Shown: in pieces, positions 15,056-18,982 of the stretch
Numbering within the stretch: position 1 is the stretch's first letter
Layout: each line of letters opens with the position of its first letter
Source: CAXPZW01 sp049594615
Lineage (GTDB): Bacteria > Bacteroidota > Bacteroidia > Flavobacteriales_D > Sanyastnellaceae
Assembly (NCBI GenBank): GCA_049594615.1
Contig: JBMYJR010000053.1
Span: forward strand, 1 to 18,982
Reading direction: 5' to 3'
Length of the DNA: 18,982 nt
Made by a program: the position numbers and the translations under genes
Notes under the pieces: generated by a model
What the model was told of the DNA's origin: nothing
The model's database searches: none
Seen by the model: only the letters and a program-made list of their open reading frames with translations

Positions 15056-16667
15056 TGCACTTACCGGAGCCTTACTGCTGGGGTCGGCCTTCACCAACAG
15101 TTACTTCGAGGTTTCCAAAAACTTGGAGATCTTCACCGGGCTCTACCAACAGCTCAATACGTACTACGTAGACGACACCCAACCCGGAGAGCTTATGAAG
15201 ACGGGCATCGATGCCATGCTCAAATCCTTGGACCCGTACACGGTGTACTACCCCGAGACCCGCATCGAAGACTTCCGCTTCCAAACCACAGGTGTGTATG
15301 GGGGCATTGGCGCATTGGTGTTGACCCGCAAAGACCGCATCATCATCACCGAACCCCGCGAAGGGTATGCCGCGGCCAAAGCAGGCTTGCTGGCGGGCGA
15401 TGAAATCCTGGAGGTCGACGGCAAAAGCGTGGTGGGCCGCAACCAAGAAGAAATGAGCGGCATCCTCAAAGGCACCGCTGGGTCGGAAATTACCCTGAAG
15501 ATCAAGCGACCCGGGCAAGAGACGCCTTTGGATTTCACCTTCGAGCGTGAGGAGGTGAAGGTCAAGGACGTGCCTTACGCCGGCATGCTGGACGAGACCA
15601 CCGGTTACGTGTCGCTGCGCAAATTCACCAAGACGGCTTCTTCGGAAGTACGCAAAGCCATCAAAGACCTCCAAGGCCAGGGCATGAAGCGCTTGGTGTT
15701 TGACCTGCGTGGCAACGGCGGTGGATTGCTGCGCGAGGCCATCAACATCGTCAACTTCTTTGTGCCCAAAGGCACCGAGATCGTGAGCACCCGCGGCAAG
15801 TTGGAAGAGTGGAACCGCACCTACACCGCGCTCAACGAACCCATCCTGCCAGAGATGCCTGTTGTGGTGTTGATTGACGGAAGCTCGGCTTCGGCCTCGG
15901 AGATCGTGTCCGGCTCCTTGCAGGACCTGGACCGCGCGGTGGTCATTGGCAAGCGCTCCTTTGGCAAGGGCCTGGTGCAGCAAACCAAGGACGTGGCCTA
16001 CAACTCCAAGCTCAAGCTAACCGTGGCCAAGTACTACACTCCAAGCGGGCGTTGCATCCAAAAGCTCGACTACTCCAACAAAGTGGACGGCATTGTGGGC
16101 GAGGTGCCCGATTCGCTGATCCAGAGCTTTACCACCACCAGCGGACGCAAAGTGTTTGACGGCCGCGGTGTAGATCCCGACGTGCCGGTAGACTACGACG
16201 AGAGCATCAACATCATCGGGGGCTTGTTGTCCAACGACATCCTGTTCGACTTTGCTACCGATTACCGCCTCTCGCACGACAGCATTAACGACGCCGAAAC
16301 CTTTGGTCTCTCCGACGCTGAGTACGCCGACTTTGTGGCCTACGCCAATGCCCAAGACTTCGAGTACAACACCGAAACCGAGGCCCTCTTTGCCCAGCTG
16401 GAAAGAGTGGCCGATCGTGAACGGTACAAAGAAGGCGCGGAGGCACAGTTTGCGGCGCTGCGTGAGGGCATTACCCCGCGCAAATCCGATGACCTGGAGA
16501 AATTCAAGTTTGAGATTCGCGAGTTGCTCGAGAGCGAAATTGCTTCTCGCTACTACTTCCAAACCGGACGCATCCAGGCAAACTTGGAGGCCGATCCTGT
16601 GATGGACGCCGCACTCAACACCCTCAATACCAACTACGCTGACATTTTGGTTGGCCCCGGCAAGTAG
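15009..16667 (+). CDS. S41 family (CtpA-like) C-terminal processing protease
   Basis: The 552-residue protein begins with a basic signal-anchor (RIRRRPTRRLVVLSALTGAL), so the enzyme faces the periplasm. After a helical segment ('LDPYTVYYP'), a PDZ domain occupies about residues 96-180 ('GGIGALVLTRKDRIIITEP', 'AAKAGLLAGDEILEVDGKSV'). The protease core follows. By alignment to characterised CtpA/Prc enzymes, the catalytic pair is Ser295 (in SSASASEI) and Lys320 (in FGKG), with the expected 25-residue spacing. The roughly 150-residue helical C-terminal part is typical of Bacteroidetes members. The ATG lies inside rnpA (47-nt overlap) and is needed to include the whole signal sequence, so translation is probably coupled. 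Substrates are unknown. Confidence 0.9.
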   Translation: MIRIRRRPTRRLVVLSALTGALLLGSAFTNSYFEVSKNLEIFTGLYQQLNTYYVDDTQPGELMKTGIDAMLKSLDPYTVYYPETRIEDFRFQTTGVYGGIGALVLTRKDRIIITEPREGYAAAKAGLLAGDEILEVDGKSVVGRNQEEMSGILKGTAGSEITLKIKRPGQETPLDFTFEREEVKVKDVPYAGMLDETTGYVSLRKFTKTASSEVRKAIKDLQGQGMKRLVFDLRGNGGGLLREAINIVNFFVPKGTEIVSTRGKLEEWNRTYTALNEPILPEMPVVVLIDGSSASASEIVSGSLQDLDRAVVIGKRSFGKGLVQQTKDVAYNSKLKLTVAKYYTPSGRCIQKLDYSNKVDGIVGEVPDSLIQSFTTTSGRKVFDGRGVDPDVPVDYDESINIIGGLLSNDILFDFATDYRLSHDSINDAETFGLSDAEYADFVAYANAQDFEYNTETEALFAQLERVADRERYKEGAEAQFAALREGITPRKSDDLEKFKFEIRELLESEIASRYYFQTGRIQANLEADPVMDAALNTLNTNYADILVGPGK

Positions 16668-18301
16668 TGATTCCCATTCCCGCCACCCGACTCCTCCCTT
16701 GGCGCCAGTTTACCCGAGTTGCACAACTGACCGGTCTGGGCGCCATGCTGGCTTTTTTGCCCGTGTTCAATGTGGGCATGAGCCTGGCCGGCTTTGTGCT
16801 GGCCGGTGCTTGGCTGGTGGATCTGGTGTTGGATGTGCTCGAAGGTACACCGTGGCGCAAATTCCAGCGCTTTATCAGCAACAAGGCTGCCCTGGTATTG
16901 GTATCGCTGTTTGTGCTGCACGTGCTGGGGCTGCTGTGGACCCAGGACTTCGACTACGGCCTGAAGGACTTGCGCGTCAAACTCCCATTGCTTTTTCTGC
17001 CCATTGTGCTCGCCGGGCTCGAGGCCATCAGCGAACGCTGGTTTCACCGACTCATGCACGTGTTTTTGGTCGCAGTGGTGTTCAGCACTTTCACCAGCAT
17101 GTGGGTGCATTGGGGCTGGGTAGACCGCCCCATCGGCGAAGACGTGCGTGAAATCACCCACGCCTACATTGCTCGCATCAGCCACATTCGCCTGAGTTTG
17201 CTGGCCGTGTTGGCCATGGCTTACGCCACCTTCCAAGCCTCGCGCCATGCGCGGCGCGCGGTTGGCTATGTAGTGGCGGTGGGTTGGCTCCTGGCGTTTT
17301 TGTGGACCATTGAATCGGTCACGGGCATGGGGCTGGCGCTGCTGTTGCTGGGCTTTTTCATGCTGCGTTTGGTGTGGACCAACGCCGGCAAAACCGTGCG
17401 TCGCTTGGCCTTGGCAGGGTTGCTGGTCATTTGGGCAGGGTCGCTCGTGTATGTGGGTACTGTGGTGCGCGACTACTTTGACGTAGAGGCCATCGACCCC
17501 AATGCCCTGGAGGAAACAACGCCCCGCGGCGAAGCCTACTTCCACGACCTGGAAAACCAGCAACTGGAAAACGGCCACTACGTTTGGACCTACGTGGCCT
17601 GGGGCGAGCTGGCCAGCAGCTGGAACGCCCGAAGCACCTTTGACTTCAATGGCGAAGACGGGCGCGGCCAACAACTCAAGTTCACCCTCATCCGCTTTTT
17701 GACCAGCAAGGGGCTGCGCAAAGATGCCGATGGCGTGCAAGCCCTTTCTGCCGAGGATGTGCAATGCGTGGAAAAAGGCATTGCCAGCATCGCCGAAGTG
17801 GGCGCTGGCGGATTCCGCTCACGCATCAACAAGATTTTGCTGGAGGTGGACATCTACCGCAACGGGGGCAACCCGGGCGGCAACTCGGTGACCCAGCGCC
17901 TGGAGTTTTGGCGTGTGGGGGCATACATTTTTGCCGAGCATCCCCTTGTAGGAGTTGGTACCGGTGACGTGCCTGCAGCTTTCGAACAGGCCTATCAAGA
18001 CACGGGTTCCACCCTCAAAATCGAGCACCAGTTGCGCACGCACAACCAGTACCTTACAATGGGCATCGCCTTTGGTGTGCTTGGGGTACTGTGGTTCTTG
18101 GTGGCCTTTGTTTGGCCCGGGCGCATCCAAGGCGCGTTCAAGCGTCCGATTTACCTGGCGTTCTTCCTGGTGGCTGCGCTGTCTTTCTTTACCGAGGACA
18201 CGCTCGAAACCCAGGCGGGCGCAACCTTTTACGCGTTCTTCCAGAGCTTTTTGCTGCTCGGGGTGCGCTGGCGCGATCAGCGCACCGACAGCCTGCGGTA
18301 A
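16667..18301 (+). CDS. O-antigen ligase/polymerase-like membrane protein (Wzy_C/WaaL superfamily)
   Basis: The 544-residue polytopic protein starts at a GTG that overlaps the TAG of the previous gene by one base. I estimate about 10-12 hydrophobic segments. A large soluble loop of roughly 160 residues (about 285-445) comes before the last helices. Within and just after this loop are the superfamily features: R411 in 'QRLEFWRVG', 'FAEHPLVGVGTGDVP' (GxGxG-like turn) and H459-N460 in 'THNQYLTMGIAFGVLGVLW'. Such proteins transfer or polymerise undecaprenyl-linked glycans on the periplasmic face of the inner membrane. Whether this one ligates O-antigen, polymerises it, or glycosylates proteins cannot be told from sequence. 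The predicted loop is long and its first part does not resemble anything I know. Its 3' end overlaps the convergent Kelch gene by 25 bp. Confidence 0.82.
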   Translation: MIPIPATRLLPWRQFTRVAQLTGLGAMLAFLPVFNVGMSLAGFVLAGAWLVDLVLDVLEGTPWRKFQRFISNKAALVLVSLFVLHVLGLLWTQDFDYGLKDLRVKLPLLFLPIVLAGLEAISERWFHRLMHVFLVAVVFSTFTSMWVHWGWVDRPIGEDVREITHAYIARISHIRLSLLAVLAMAYATFQASRHARRAVGYVVAVGWLLAFLWTIESVTGMGLALLLLGFFMLRLVWTNAGKTVRRLALAGLLVIWAGSLVYVGTVVRDYFDVEAIDPNALEETTPRGEAYFHDLENQQLENGHYVWTYVAWGELASSWNARSTFDFNGEDGRGQQLKFTLIRFLTSKGLRKDADGVQALSAEDVQCVEKGIASIAEVGAGGFRSRINKILLEVDIYRNGGNPGGNSVTQRLEFWRVGAYIFAEHPLVGVGTGDVPAAFEQAYQDTGSTLKIEHQLRTHNQYLTMGIAFGVLGVLWFLVAFVWPGRIQGAFKRPIYLAFFLVAALSFFTEDTLETQAGATFYAFFQSFLLLGVRWRDQRTDSLR

Positions 18302-18982
18302 ACCGGCACACCATCGTGTTCCATGCCCAAGAGGTACATCCCGGCGGGCAATCCCGATACATCCCAACGGCCTTGTCCCAAGTAAGGGACATCCATGCGT
18401 TGTCCGCCCAGATGCATCCACGTGGTGGCTTCGGGGTCAGTACCTTCCCAAGTCACCGTTTTGTTGGCGGGGTTGGGAAAGGGCAGCGGTGCGGTTGCTT
18501 CCAGCTCAGGGGTAGCGTCAAACAGGCCAATCAATTGCACAGTGCCGTCGTTGTCTCCACCAGAAACCAGTATGCCGCCTGAGGCCAATCGGCAAGAGGC
18601 CTGGCGGAAGCGGCCGGTGGTTTGGAGGTTGGGGTCAGCGTCCCAATTGTCGGGGCCAAAGGTGTTGCGTTGGTTGGCGGCAAAGGTGGCGGTTACCCCG
18701 TTGCCTGAAAGGTCGGTGCCGCCGATGAGCAGCACGTCGTCTTCGGCTGAGCGCCAGTAAGCATCGCAGTAGCTGGCGCCTTGGGCCAGGGGTTCGGCGG
18801 TGGTCCAGGTGCCTGCGGTGGGGTTGTAGACCTCGACCTCGGATTGACCAGCAAACCAGTTGTTGGCACCGTCAAACTGGCGACCTCCAATGGCTACGAC
18901 GTTGCCGTCGGGGCGGACCACTGCGGCGAGGTTGTCACGGCCGGTGTTCAAGGGGTTGACTGCGGTCCACATGCCAGTGGAA
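18277..18982 (-). CDS. Kelch/galactose-oxidase-like secreted protein with T9SS tail, C-terminal part only
   Basis: The reading frame enters from the right edge (in frame through 'STGMWTAV' at 18982) and ends at TGA 18279-18277, so at least 234 residues of the C-terminus are present and the real start lies outside. Kelch-type beta-propeller repeats are visible: 'PDGNVVAIGGRQFDG...VEVYNPTAGTW' and 'EDDVLLIGGTDLSGNG', then 'GGILVSGGDNDG'. The last 70 residues, 'FPNPANKTVTWEG' to the end, with 'VSGLPAGMYLLGM', form a type A T9SS C-terminal sorting domain. It is probably a surface or secreted propeller protein. Copper-oxidase activity cannot be judged because the N-terminal part is missing. The 3' end overlaps the ligase gene on the opposite strand. 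Confidence 0.8.
   Translation of the reverse strand, partial: STGMWTAVNPLNTGRDNLAAVVRPDGNVVAIGGRQFDGANNWFAGQSEVEVYNPTAGTWTTAEPLAQGASYCDAYWRSAEDDVLLIGGTDLSGNGVTATFAANQRNTFGPDNWDADPNLQTTGRFRQASCRLASGGILVSGGDNDGTVQLIGLFDATPELEATAPLPFPNPANKTVTWEGTDPEATTWMHLGGQRMDVPYLGQGRWDVSGLPAGMYLLGMEHDGVPVYRRLSVR

Noticed and set aside
16634..17764. A 376-codon minus-strand ORF opposite the ligase-like gene
   Set aside because: Gln/His-rich composition typical of antisense shadow; the plus strand encodes a polytopic membrane protein with family motifs and coupled start.

Overview
The window looks like chromosomal DNA from a GC-rich member of the Bacteroidetes, probably a flavobacterium-like lineage. This rests on three secreted proteins whose C-termini look like type IX secretion (T9SS) sorting domains, a GldH gliding lipoprotein, a DUF4271 protein beside a HemD-like protein, promoter-like sequences of the Bacteroidetes form (TTG about 19-21 nt before TAnnTTTG), and the absence of obvious Shine-Dalgarno sequences. 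No rRNA, tRNA, CRISPR array, transposase or phage gene was seen.

Layout. Bases 1-132 are the tail of an outer-membrane receptor gene. Ten bases later comes a secreted phospholipase D-like protein (143-2317) with a T9SS tail. A 184-bp convergent spacer holds a long near-perfect foldback. From 8663 down to 2502, five minus-strand genes are tightly packed in transcription order: recO, a TonB-dependent receptor, holB (DNA polymerase III delta'), ricT (PSP1 family, with an unusual Gly/Arg-rich tail) and gldH. Gene gaps there are 54 bp or less and two junctions overlap.

Bases 8664-9300 form the one sizeable gene-poor stretch. It holds a consensus Bacteroidetes promoter followed by about 115 nt of hairpins and an intrinsic terminator, which I read as an unannotated small RNA. 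A second hairpin-rich stretch with its own strong terminator follows. Then come plus-strand genes: a DUF3592 membrane protein, a 1132-residue secreted protein with three lamin-tail domains, DUF4271, hemD-like, rnpA, an S41 (CtpA-like) protease and an O-antigen ligase/polymerase-like membrane protein. From 9696 to 18301 these genes abut or overlap, apart from gaps of 50 and 37 bp. The window ends with the C-terminal part of a minus-strand Kelch-type secreted protein that overlaps the ligase gene tail-to-tail by 25 bp.

The housekeeping content (recombination, clamp loading, tRNA 5' processing, tetrapyrrole synthesis) is ordinary. The least explained parts are the gene-free block at 8664-9300, the foldback at 2348-2466, the modular lamin-tail exoprotein and the RicT tail. 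I see no obvious new defence or metabolic system; the small-RNA locus is the best candidate for something undescribed.
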